Origin: Betaproteobacteria bacterium
Lineage (GTDB): Bacteria > Pseudomonadota > Gammaproteobacteria > Burkholderiales > Burkholderiaceae_C
Length of the DNA stretch: 29,512 nucleotides
Reading direction: 5' to 3'
Assembly: GCA_005882155.1 (NCBI GenBank)
Contig: VBCQ01000305.1
Location: 1 to 29,512 of the forward strand
The notes under the pieces are model-generated. The model made no database searches, had not been told where the DNA came from, and worked only from the letters and a program-made list of their open reading frames with translations. The position numbers were made by a program, and so were the translations under genes. Below are positions 7,006-14,246 of the stretch, one piece after another. Numbering within the stretch: the stretch's first letter is position 1; every line of letters begins with the position of its first letter.

Positions 7006-7469
7006 CTGAATAAGCGCGGCTCGACCGCGTTGGGCTCGGCGAACACGCCGAGCCGCGCTTGGCGCGCAGCATGCTCCAGCGCCGCGTACGGCCCGGCGCT
7101 GCGCCGGTAGCGGTCGCTCCACGCGTGGCCATGCTCGACCATCCACGCGTTCACATCGTCGCCCTGCAGCCGCAGCGTGCCGAGCGTTCGCTTGTAGCTG
7201 TCTTGCGCTCGCGTCTGCACCTCGACATGCTGATGCAGCACGCGCGACGCCAGCGCCGCTTTCGATTCAGGGCCGCCGGCTTGGCAGATCTCCGGCGCAT
7301 CGATGCCCTGCAGTCGCAGCTTGATCGGCTTGCGATGCCGCGACGACGCGAATCGCGAATCGGGTTGGACCCACAGCGTGTCGCCGTCGGTGACATGCGT
7401 GACGACGCCGCTGAACGCTTGCGCCGTCGCCGCGCCGAGTGCCAACGCCATCGCGAAGAGCCGCTTCAT
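6981..7469 (-). CDS. Secreted staphylococcal-nuclease-like protein
   Basis: 162 residues with an N-terminal signal peptide (cleavage likely after ATAQA, residue 18) and an SNase fold. Motifs: VVTHVTDGDTLWV (22-34, Ca2+-binding Asp), KLRLQGIDAPE (50-60, catalytic Arg52 and Glu60), DSYKRTLGTL (90-99, Arg94) and VNAWMVEHGHAW (106-117). It should be a Ca2+-dependent periplasmic or secreted nuclease cutting DNA or RNA. Its ATG overlaps the stop of the DUF1232 gene (ATGA), so the two are translationally coupled and belong to the same minus-strand run as the antiporter. Confidence 0.88.
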   Translation of the reverse strand: MKRLFAMALALGAATAQAFSGVVTHVTDGDTLWVQPDSRFASSRHRKPIKLRLQGIDAPEICQAGGPESKAALASRVLHQHVEVQTRAQDSYKRTLGTLRLQGDDVNAWMVEHGHAWSDRYRRSAGPYAALEHAARQARLGVFAEPNAVEPRLFRKSHGPCH

Positions 7470-7852
7470 GCGACAAGCCACCACCAGAGCAGGCCCAGCA
7501 CGACCACCCACATCGCGATGACGATCAGCGCACCCCAGCGCAGCGGCGGCAGCTTCTGCGCCGCCGCTTCGGCCTCGATCAAGCGCGCTTGCCACAAGTC
7601 CTTGGGCGTGAGGCGCACCGCCAGCGCGACGCCGAGTGGTACGAGGATCAGGTCGTCGAGCAGGCCCAGCACCGGGATGAAGTCGGGGATGAGGTCGATC
7701 GGGCTCAGCGCATAGGCGAGCACGAAGATCGCCACCCACTTGGCCGGCTTCGGCGTCTGCGGATGCTGGAACAGCTTCCACAGCGCGATGAGGTAAGTCG
7801 CGAGGCGCTGCGTGTTGGCGGCGCGGAAGAGTCGAGCAAGTCTCATGGTCAT
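7466..7852 (-). CDS. DUF1232 (YkvA-like) membrane protein
   Basis: 128 residues. The DUF1232 core is clear in YALSPIDLIPDFIPVLGLLD, about residues 47-66, followed by a second hydrophobic stretch. The C-terminus adds another transmembrane helix (about 105-127), which is not always present in the family. Function is not known for the family. ATGA overlaps link it to the antiporter gene upstream (7849-7852) and the nuclease gene downstream (7466-7469), so the start at 7852 is preferred over the internal Met at 7846. Confidence 0.85.
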   Translation of the reverse strand: MTMRLARLFRAANTQRLATYLIALWKLFQHPQTPKPAKWVAIFVLAYALSPIDLIPDFIPVLGLLDDLILVPLGVALAVRLTPKDLWQARLIEAEAAAQKLPPLRWGALIVIAMWVVVLGLLWWWLVA

Positions 7853-9321
7853 CGTGTTGAGGCGGCTGGCTTGCCGTGCGCCGCCAGCGACAGACCGACG
7901 CGAGCGATGCGGCCGTCGCGCAAGCTGTTGACGTGAAAGTGCGCGCCGTGCCAGTCGATGCCGTCGCCTTCGGCATGGTCACGCGCCATCGCATCGGTCA
8001 TCCAGTCGCCGAGCGTCGGGCCGGCGTTGTCGGGCATCGGCAATTGAAAGAACTCGAGCACGTCGGCCAGCGGCAAGTCGGCGTCGAGCGTCAAGCGGCC
8101 TTGCACCGGGCGCTGTCCACGCGGCGCTTCATCGGGCGGCTCGACGACGCCAAGCCGCTTGGCCGCCCAACCGAGCGTTGTGCCCTGCAGCAGCAGAGAC
8201 GCGAGCACCACCGCGAAGGTCACGTTGAAGAAGCGCCCGCTGCCGGGCACATGGTCGAGGAGCGGAAACAGCGCAAGCACGATCGGGACGGCGCCGCGCA
8301 AACCGACCCAACCGATGAACCAACGCTCGGCCAGCGTGAAGCCGAACGGCGCGAGGCACAGCCACACCGCAAGCGGTCGCGCGACGAACATCAGCGTCGC
8401 CGCCACGGCCGTCGCCGGCCACCAGGTGCCGAGCATCTCGTGCGGCGTGACCAAGAGGCCGAGCAGCAAGAACATCGTCGCCTGCGCGGCCCAGGCGAAC
8501 CCATCGAGCGCGGACGACGCTGCATGCGCCTCGTGCTCGGCGAGCGCGCGCACGCGCAGGCCGAACAGGTAGACGGCGAGAAAGCCCGAGCCGTCGATCA
8601 TCCCGGCGAGCGCGAACAGCGCCATGCCGGCCGACACGATCAGCAGCGCCAGCGGGCCGCCATGCTCGGCGCTCAACGGCAGGCGGCGCAGGATCCACGA
8701 CACCGACACGCCGCCGAGCGAGCCGACCGCGGCGCCGAAGCCGGCCTGCTTGGCGAGCAGCAGCAGCGCGTGGCCGACACCGGCATCGGTCTTGATCGTC
8801 GCGATGAGCGCGAGCGTGAGAAAGACCGCCATCGGGTCATTGAGGCCGGATTCGGTTTCGAGCGTCGCCGCGACGCGCGGATTCAGTCGCGCGCCGACCT
8901 GGCGCAACAGCGAGAACACCGCGGCCGCATCGGTCGGCCCGACGATCGCGCCGAGCAGCAGCCCGAGCCGCCAGTCGAGATGCATCACGCGCATCGCGAC
9001 GACACCGACAACGCCCGCGGTGATCATCACGCCGACCGTCGCGAGCCACGCCGCCGGCCGAAAGCCGCTGCGAAAGCTGCTCATTCGCGTGCCGAGCCCG
9101 CCTTCGAGCAGGATGATCGCGAGCGCCGCGTTGCCGACCCAGGCGGCGAACAACGGGCTGTCGAAACGGATGCCGAAGGGGCCATCTTCGCCGACCGCCA
9201 TCCCGGCAACCAGGAACACCAGCAGGAACGACAGGCCGAAGCGCGTCGACAGAACGCCGGCCAGCAGGCTCGCGAACACCAGCAGCCCGCCGACCAAGAG
9301 CAGCAGGTTCATCGCTTCCAT
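7849..9321 (-). CDS. CPA1-type K+(Na+)/H+ antiporter (NhaP2/CvrA-like), RCK_C domain missing
   Basis: An inner-membrane cation/proton antiporter of up to 490 residues with about 12 helices. Hallmarks: IILLEGGLGTRM (about 69-80), GPTDAAAVFSLL (about 127-138) and LETESGLNDPMAVFLT, holding the conserved Asp pairs for ion exchange. After the membrane part, NhaP2/CvrA proteins normally carry an RCK_C (TrkA_C) domain and then a CorC/HlyC-like domain (about 570-580 residues in total). Here the chain goes from EPPDEAP straight to a segment matching the last domain (LTLDADLPLADVLEFFQLPMP to RIARVGLSL), so roughly 80 residues of RCK_C appear absent. ATG 9312, preceded by GGAAG, may be the true start. 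It probably helps keep K+ or pH balance. Confidence 0.85.
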   Translation of the reverse strand: MEAMNLLLLVGGLLVFASLLAGVLSTRFGLSFLLVFLVAGMAVGEDGPFGIRFDSPLFAAWVGNAALAIILLEGGLGTRMSSFRSGFRPAAWLATVGVMITAGVVGVVAMRVMHLDWRLGLLLGAIVGPTDAAAVFSLLRQVGARLNPRVAATLETESGLNDPMAVFLTLALIATIKTDAGVGHALLLLAKQAGFGAAVGSLGGVSVSWILRRLPLSAEHGGPLALLIVSAGMALFALAGMIDGSGFLAVYLFGLRVRALAEHEAHAASSALDGFAWAAQATMFLLLGLLVTPHEMLGTWWPATAVAATLMFVARPLAVWLCLAPFGFTLAERWFIGWVGLRGAVPIVLALFPLLDHVPGSGRFFNVTFAVVLASLLLQGTTLGWAAKRLGVVEPPDEAPRGQRPVQGRLTLDADLPLADVLEFFQLPMPDNAGPTLGDWMTDAMARDHAEGDGIDWHGAHFHVNSLRDGRIARVGLSLAAHGKPAASTR

Positions 9322-9350
9322 GGAGGAAGCACCTTAGCAGAGCCAATACG

Positions 9351-9425
9351 TCAGCGCAGAGGCGCGGAGTACGCCGAGGTTCGCAGAGCAGCGCTCGACG
9401 TTGTCTCTGCGCTGCGGCGGTATCT
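9351..9425. repeat. Intergenic-type repeat forming the 3' end of the SDR-DoxX gene
   Basis: The sequence has a run of CGCAGAG/GCGGAG-like units (GCGCAGAGGCGCGGAG, CGCAGAGCAGCG, TCTCTGCGCTGCGG). Such CTCTGCG repeats are known as non-coding filler between genes in many bacteria. Here it supplies the last 20-25 codons of the SDR-DoxX frame. Confidence 0.5.
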
Positions 9426-10724
9426 CTTGTTCGACTGCGGTGAACGAAATTGCCCGCCCATCCACAGCAGCAGCACCAGGCCCAGCACCGGCAGATTCTT
9501 CACCAGCGGCCCGCAGTGATCGATCGTCAGCTCGGGCATGTTGAGCGCTGCCGTCGCCGTGTAGCCGATCACCGCGGCGCACTGCAGCGCATAGAGCCAG
9601 GGCGTCGGGCGCAGCAGCAGCAGGCTGCCCATCGTGATGTTGAGTGCGCACGAAAAGACCAGTGCGGCGACACCCCAGCGACCGTCGAAGCCGCAGCGCG
9701 CGAGGAGATTCAGCACACCCGACTCGTTCGGCAAGCAAGCACTGATCAGGGCGGTGTAGAGCCACATGAACGCGATCGAGGCGCGCATCGCCAACGCGAG
9801 CGCCGGGCTCAGACGAACGCGCAGATCGATGAGCGGCTCGGGCGGCGTGATCGCCAAGCCTTGCGCCATCGCGGTCGGCGCGCGGCCTAGCAGATGCGGC
9901 GTCGCGTTCACGGCGGGGACGTTGCCGCGCTCGAGCAGGCGGATGGTGTCGCGGCACAACACGCGTTGCGGCAAGGCTTCGGCGATCCATGCATTGAGCC
10001 GCATCAGCGGCATCGGCACCGGCAGCCACAGGGCGTCACCGAGACCCATCGCTGCGCGATAGCAGGCCAACATGTCGCGATAGCTCATCGCGGCGGGCCC
10101 GCCGAGCTCGTACACGCCGCGCAGCCCACCCGATTGCTCGACCAGGCGGGCGATCGTTTCGGCGAGCTCGTAGACGTGGATCGGCTGCACGCGTTGCGCG
10201 CCGCGGCCGGGCAAGCCGACCAGCGGCAGGCTCGCGAGCGTGGCGAACAGTGCGCCGCTCTGGCTGCGCGGGCCGTAGACCAGCGACGGGCGCAACACCG
10301 CCCAGTCCGATGCGAGGGCGGCGAGCGCGTCGTCGGCTTGCAGCTTGCTATGCAGATACGGTGTGGCCAAGCTTTCCGCATCGCTGCTCACGCCGAGCGC
10401 AGAGACCTGGATCACACGGCGCACACCCGCTTGCGCGGCACCGCGGAACAGCTCGATCGGGCCGTGCGTGTGCACGCGCTCGAAGCTCTGGCCGCGCGAC
10501 GGCATCAGGATGCCTACGCAATTGACCACCGCCTCGACCTGCGCGGCGCCGAGTCGCTCGGCCCATTGCGCTGTCGTGCGCGGCTGCATGAAGTCGACGT
10601 GCATCGTCGTGCGGCTCTCGCTGAGGCCGCGCGCCGCTTCGATGACCTTGTGACCACGCGAGCGCAGCGCATGCACCACCGCACTGCCGACGCAACCGGT
10701 GGACCCGCAAACGAGGACTCTCAT
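9351..10724 (-). CDS. NAD(P)-dependent SDR / DoxX-like membrane fusion protein
   Basis: 457 residues. The N-terminal half is an atypical short-chain dehydrogenase/epimerase-like Rossmann domain (VLVCGSTGCVGSAVV, nucleotide loop at 7-13; later SALGV, YLHSKLQADD and LRPSLVYGP). The C-terminal part (about 325-435) has four hydrophobic helices of the DoxX-like type, so the protein is membrane-anchored, with the Rossmann domain probably cytoplasmic. The substrate is unknown; quinone or NAD(P)H-linked redox work is an inference. ATG 10724 has an AGGAG site and overlaps the stop of the DCC gene (ATGA), indicating coupling. The last 20-25 residues (rich in Ser, Arg, Ala) are encoded by an intergenic-type repeat and are likely an acquired read-through tail. 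Confidence 0.87.
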   Translation of the reverse strand: MRVLVCGSTGCVGSAVVHALRSRGHKVIEAARGLSESRTTMHVDFMQPRTTAQWAERLGAAQVEAVVNCVGILMPSRGQSFERVHTHGPIELFRGAAQAGVRRVIQVSALGVSSDAESLATPYLHSKLQADDALAALASDWAVLRPSLVYGPRSQSGALFATLASLPLVGLPGRGAQRVQPIHVYELAETIARLVEQSGGLRGVYELGGPAAMSYRDMLACYRAAMGLGDALWLPVPMPLMRLNAWIAEALPQRVLCRDTIRLLERGNVPAVNATPHLLGRAPTAMAQGLAITPPEPLIDLRVRLSPALALAMRASIAFMWLYTALISACLPNESGVLNLLARCGFDGRWGVAALVFSCALNITMGSLLLLRPTPWLYALQCAAVIGYTATAALNMPELTIDHCGPLVKNLPVLGLVLLLWMGGQFRSPQSNKRYRRSAETTSSAALRTSAYSAPLR

Positions 10725-11197
10725 GATGAGCTCCTGACTTTGTCTGTCGTTGCCGGCTCGCACGCACCGGCCGCGCAGTCGCGCATGCGCTGCGTCATGC
10801 GACGAGCCCGGGCGGCTCGCACGCTGTCAATCAACGGCGCCGCTGCGCGCGAGATCGCTCGGCGATGGCGTGCGAAGACACGGTAGCCGGCATCGAACAG
10901 GGGCCGCAGCGGCGCCCAGCCGGTGGGCTGCAGCACCCAGCCCAGGCCCGCCGCCGCATAGGCCAGGCGCAGCACTTCAACGCCACGAACCATCGAACCA
11001 TCGGCGCGCAGGCCGTGGATCTCCGCGTCCATCGCCGCGAGGGTCGTGCCGTAGGGCGAAGGATCGAAGCCCGGCGCAGCGATGTCGACGAACACCAGCT
11101 TGCCGTCGCGATTGCGCTCGCGCAGGTGGTCCATCTCCAGCGAACACACCGGACAGGCGGCGTCGTAGAACAGGGTCAGCGGATAGGTGGCGTTCAT
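10721..11197 (-). CDS. DCC-family thiol-disulfide oxidoreductase (DUF393)
   Basis: 158 residues. The family signature FYDAACPVCSLEM (10-22) holds the CxxC pair Cys15/Cys18, a thioredoxin-like redox motif. DCC proteins are small, without signal peptide, and often sit beside DoxX-like or SDR membrane proteins, as here. Its stop codon overlaps the SDR-DoxX start (ATGA), so the two are probably partners in one redox function at the membrane. ATG 11197 is taken as the start, with AAGGAA upstream. It follows the GbsR-type regulator by 12 bases. Confidence 0.88.
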   Translation of the reverse strand: MNATYPLTLFYDAACPVCSLEMDHLRERNRDGKLVFVDIAAPGFDPSPYGTTLAAMDAEIHGLRADGSMVRGVEVLRLAYAAAGLGWVLQPTGWAPLRPLFDAGYRVFARHRRAISRAAAPLIDSVRAARARRMTQRMRDCAAGACEPATTDKVRSSS

Positions 11198-11209
11198 CAA
11201 TGAATTCCT

Positions 11210-11773
11210 TCAGGCCGTCAGCTCGGACTTCTTCCCGCGCGACGCACCGACCTCACGGCCGAGCAGCTTCTTGATGCGCGCGCCGAGCTTGAGCACCTTG
11301 GTCAGCGTCTCGGTGTCGAGCTTGAGCATCTCGTCGCTCCACGCGGTCAGCGTTTCCAGCAGCTCGAGCGTCTCGCGCAGGCGGCGTCTCGCGTCGGCCG
11401 ATTCATTGCCGATCGCCGGGTCGGCGAGCAACTCGCGCAGGACTTCGATCGTGGGCGTGATCTCGCGCCGCTGGCGCTCGTGCACGATGGCTCGCAGCAA
11501 TTCCCAGACATGGGTCGAGGTCTCGAAATGGTCGCGCCGGTCGTCGCTCAAGTGGACGAGCTTCACGAGCTTCCAGCCCTGCAATTCGCGAATGCTGTGG
11601 CTGACATTGGAGCGCGCGACGTTCAGCGTGTCGGCGATCTCTTCGGCGTGCATCGGCCGCCCGCTGATGTAGAGCAGCGCATGAATCTGCGCCACCGTGC
11701 GGTTGACGCCCCAGCGCGTGCCCATCTCGCCCCAGTGCAGAACGAAGCGCGACAGCGTCGGCGAGAGGTCCAT
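11210..11773 (-). CDS. GbsR/MarR-type transcriptional regulator
   Basis: 187 residues with a winged helix (about 25-85): GVNRTVAQIHALLYIS, MHAEEIADTLNVARSNVSHS (recognition helix) and LSDDRRDHFE (wing). The region from about residue 90 on is helical and probably for dimerisation. GbsR-group regulators usually repress nearby membrane or stress genes. The start at ATG 11773 is favoured because a strong promoter (11781-11809) puts the transcript start within a base or two of this codon and there is no ribosome binding site. It is the first gene of the likely unit regulator - DCC - SDR-DoxX, and the palindromes over its promoter point to autoregulation. Confidence 0.87.
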   Translation of the reverse strand: MDLSPTLSRFVLHWGEMGTRWGVNRTVAQIHALLYISGRPMHAEEIADTLNVARSNVSHSIRELQGWKLVKLVHLSDDRRDHFETSTHVWELLRAIVHERQRREITPTIEVLRELLADPAIGNESADARRRLRETLELLETLTAWSDEMLKLDTETLTKVLKLGARIKKLLGREVGASRGKKSELTA

Positions 11774-11780
11774 GAATCGG

Positions 11781-11809
11781 ACTCTAGGCGTGACAGTAAT
11801 TTCTGTCAA
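11781..11809 (-). promoter_or_regulatory. Sigma70-type promoter of the GbsR-type gene
   Basis: Minus strand: perfect TTGACA (11804-11809), 17-base spacer and TAGAGT (11781-11786). The expected start of transcription is about 11774, next to the ATG at 11773, so the mRNA may be leaderless. Confidence 0.72.
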
Positions 11810-11819
11810 TACAGAAATT
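11791..11819. promoter_or_regulatory. Overlapping palindromic operators of the GbsR-type regulator
   Basis: Two perfect inverted repeats overlap: AATTTCTGT-N4-ACAGAAATT (11798-11819) and TGACAG-N6-CTGTCA (11791-11808). Both cover the -35 box and spacer of the promoter, an ideal place for autorepression by a dimeric winged-helix protein. Confidence 0.72.
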
Positions 11820-11830
11820 TCAGCAGCAAT

Positions 11831-12679
11831 TCACGGCGGCATGCCGGTGTGCGGTGCGCTCGCGATCCAGCCTTCGAGCGGGTCGACTGTCGACGGCACT
11901 CCGTGCTGCGGCTGGCCGCTGGCCCAAGCGGCCTGCAGCATGCACAGCGCGGCGTCGAGGCGGTCGGCGCTCGCGTCGGCGATGAGCTCATCGCGCTGCG
12001 CGTGGCTCAGCCGCAAGCGCAGGCCAAGCCGCGTGCGGCCTTGCTCGAGCGCGTCGATGAGGTCCTTGCGCGCGATCAAGCGCTCGGGCGTCTGCTTCGC
12101 CTTGTCGTCGCTCTTGTACGAGCGCCGGCCGAGCACCTCGCGCGCGAGCAGGCCGGGGTAGCCTTCGAGCACGACGCGCTGCCGATCGCCCGCGTGCAGC
12201 GCCGGCAAGTGCACGCCCGCATCGATCAACAGCGGCACACCGGCATGCAGCATGTAGGCCACCGGCGGGTTGACCCACTTCATCGACGGCGACGAGCCCG
12301 CCGGCCCATCGCACAAGCGGTGCGCGAATTTGCTGCCGGCCGGGCGCGCCGCGCAAAACGCTGCGAAGCTGTCGCGAATCTCGGCGCGAGTCAGCGCTGC
12401 ATAGTGGCGCATCAGCGGCAGCCATTCGGTCGGCCAGCCGAGCGTGGTGACGAGTTCGCGCGGCAAGCCGAACGGCATGTCGATCGCCGCCGTCCACGGC
12501 CCCGGCGTGTCGAGCCAAGCCGCAAAGCTCGCGAAAGCGCTGTGCAGCTCGACGCGTTCGAGCCGCACCGCGCCGTGGCTCAGCCGGCCGAGCGCGACGG
12601 TGATCGGCTTGCGCCGCGTCGGCCGGCTGGTGAAGTCGATGCCGGCGACGGCCTGGGGCTCAGGTGACGAAGGGCTCAT
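11831..12679 (-). CDS. DUF429-family protein (predicted RNase H-like fold)
   Basis: 282 residues. DUF429 landmarks are visible: AGIDFTSRPTRRKP (12-25, an early Asp at the head of the fold), AAIDMPFGLPRE (about 64-75) and VLEGYPGLLAREVLGRRSYK (about 169-188), with a late DRLDAALC holding another Asp. Spaced acidic residues like these are the basis for predicting a ribonuclease-H-like nuclease, but no activity is established for the family. No signal peptide is seen. It is divergent from the S10 peptidase gene, with only 45 bases between start codons, so the two promoters must lie very close or overlap. Confidence 0.83.
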   Translation of the reverse strand: MSPSSPEPQAVAGIDFTSRPTRRKPITVALGRLSHGAVRLERVELHSAFASFAAWLDTPGPWTAAIDMPFGLPRELVTTLGWPTEWLPLMRHYAALTRAEIRDSFAAFCAARPAGSKFAHRLCDGPAGSSPSMKWVNPPVAYMLHAGVPLLIDAGVHLPALHAGDRQRVVLEGYPGLLAREVLGRRSYKSDDKAKQTPERLIARKDLIDALEQGRTRLGLRLRLSHAQRDELIADASADRLDAALCMLQAAWASGQPQHGVPSTVDPLEGWIASAPHTGMPP

Positions 12680-12724
12680 GAGCTGCGGCTACAGTGCATC
12701 CACCGCACTCTACCGAGAAGAGCC

Positions 12725-14233
12725 ATGCCCGACGCCAAGGACGCGCCCTCGCCTGCCGCTGCCACCGCGCCACCGCCTGCCGCCACGACAGCGCCGCTGC
12801 ACGAGCGACTGGTGACGACCGAGCACAAGCTCAAGCTCGGCAAGCGCAGCCTCGACTACAGCGTCACCTGCGGCACGCTGGTGCTGCGCGAAGACGAGCA
12901 CACGAAGGACGGCCAGCGCAGCGCCGACAAGCCGCGCGCCGGATTGTTCTTCATCGCCTACACGCTGAACAACGGCAACGGCAAGAGCGCGGCGCCGCGG
13001 CCGATCACCTTCAGCTTCAACGGCGGGCCGGGATCGAGCAGCGTCTGGCTGCACCTGGGGATCCTCGGCCCGCAGCGCGTCGCGACCGATGAGATGGGCA
13101 ACGCGCCGCCGCCACCGTACGCGCTGGTCGATAACGAGCACACTTTGCTCGCCGACAGCGACCTCGTCTTCATCGACCCGGTCGGCACCGGCCACTCGCG
13201 CATGGCCGAGGGCGAGAAGGTCGCCGAGTTCCACGACTACCAGCGCGACCTCGATGCGGTCGGCGATTTCATTCGTCTGTACCTGACGCGCTTCGGCCGC
13301 TGGGACGCGCCGAAGTACGTGATCGGCGAAAGCTACGGCACGACGCGCGCGGCCGGCCTGTCGCTGCACCTGCAGGACAAGCACGATGTGTTTCTCAACG
13401 GCGTGATGCTGGTGTCGATGGCGGTCGACCTGCAGACGCTGTGCTTCGACCACGGCAACGAGCTGCCGCACGCGCTCTTCCTGCCGACCTACGCTGCGAC
13501 CGCGTGGTACCACCAGGCGCTCGTTCCCGAGCTGCAGGGCAAGCCGCTGCGCGACGTGATCGCGCAGGCCGAGGCGTTTGCATGGGGCGACTACACGCTC
13601 GCGCTGATGCAGGGCTCGCGCCTCGATGCAACGACGCGCCAGCATGTGGCCGGCCAAGTCGCACGCTTCTCGGGGCTGAGCACCGAGTACGTGCTGCGCA
13701 GCGACCTGCGGCCCGAAGAGTTTCGCTTCTTCAAGGAGCTGCTGCGGCACCGCGGCCAAACGGTCGGTCGACTCGACACCCGCTTCGTCGGACAAGACCG
13801 CGACGATGCCGGCGAGAAACCCGAGACCGATGCGGCGATGAGCAACCTCGCCGGCGCCTACACCGTCGGCATCAATCGCCTGCTCAAGCACACGCTGAAG
13901 TTCGACAGCGACGCGCCTTATGTCGTGCGTGCGCCGATCTGGGACAAGTGGGGCTGGAAGGACTTCGCCAACAAGTACGCCAACGTCGGCGCGAGCCTGC
14001 GCCGCGCGATGCATGCGAATCCGCACATGCGCGTCTACGTTGCGAGCGGCTACTACGACCTCGCGACGCCGCATTCGGCCGGCGACTACACGCTGTGCCA
14101 CCTCGGCCTGCGGGACCGCCTGCAGAAGAACATCAAGGTCAGCTACTTCGAGGCCGGCCACATGATGTACATCCATCAGCCATCGCTCGCGCGCATGGCG
14201 GCCGAACTGCGGGCGTTTGTTCGCGGCGACTAG
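12725..14233 (+). CDS. S10-family serine carboxypeptidase-like protein
   Basis: 502 residues of alpha/beta-hydrolase type. Serine carboxypeptidase motifs: FSFNGGPGSSSVW (96-108, oxyanion region), VFIDPVGTGHS (148-158), VIGESYGT (199-206, nucleophile Ser203), SGYYDLATP (441-449, Asp445) and FEAGHMMY (475-482, His479). The full triad is therefore intact, and it should remove C-terminal residues from peptides, usually at acid pH. The N-terminus is a Pro/Ala-rich stretch (7-24) with no recognisable signal peptide, so location is uncertain. AGAAGAG upstream serves as ribosome binding site. It is convergent with the DUF3857 gene (13-base gap). Confidence 0.9.
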   Translation: MPDAKDAPSPAAATAPPPAATTAPLHERLVTTEHKLKLGKRSLDYSVTCGTLVLREDEHTKDGQRSADKPRAGLFFIAYTLNNGNGKSAAPRPITFSFNGGPGSSSVWLHLGILGPQRVATDEMGNAPPPPYALVDNEHTLLADSDLVFIDPVGTGHSRMAEGEKVAEFHDYQRDLDAVGDFIRLYLTRFGRWDAPKYVIGESYGTTRAAGLSLHLQDKHDVFLNGVMLVSMAVDLQTLCFDHGNELPHALFLPTYAATAWYHQALVPELQGKPLRDVIAQAEAFAWGDYTLALMQGSRLDATTRQHVAGQVARFSGLSTEYVLRSDLRPEEFRFFKELLRHRGQTVGRLDTRFVGQDRDDAGEKPETDAAMSNLAGAYTVGINRLLKHTLKFDSDAPYVVRAPIWDKWGWKDFANKYANVGASLRRAMHANPHMRVYVASGYYDLATPHSAGDYTLCHLGLRDRLQKNIKVSYFEAGHMMYIHQPSLARMAAELRAFVRGD

Positions 14234-14246
14234 TGCTTCGCTAGCG

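Noticed and set aside
7876..9519. 547-codon open frame on the plus strand
   Set aside because: It is antisense to the antiporter, which has clear family motifs; the frame is Arg/Gln/Glu-rich low-complexity translation typical of GC-rich shadow frames.
14234..14246. Bidirectional terminator between convergent genes
   Set aside because: Only a weak imperfect stem is possible around TAGTGC/GCGCTA and there is no T-run.
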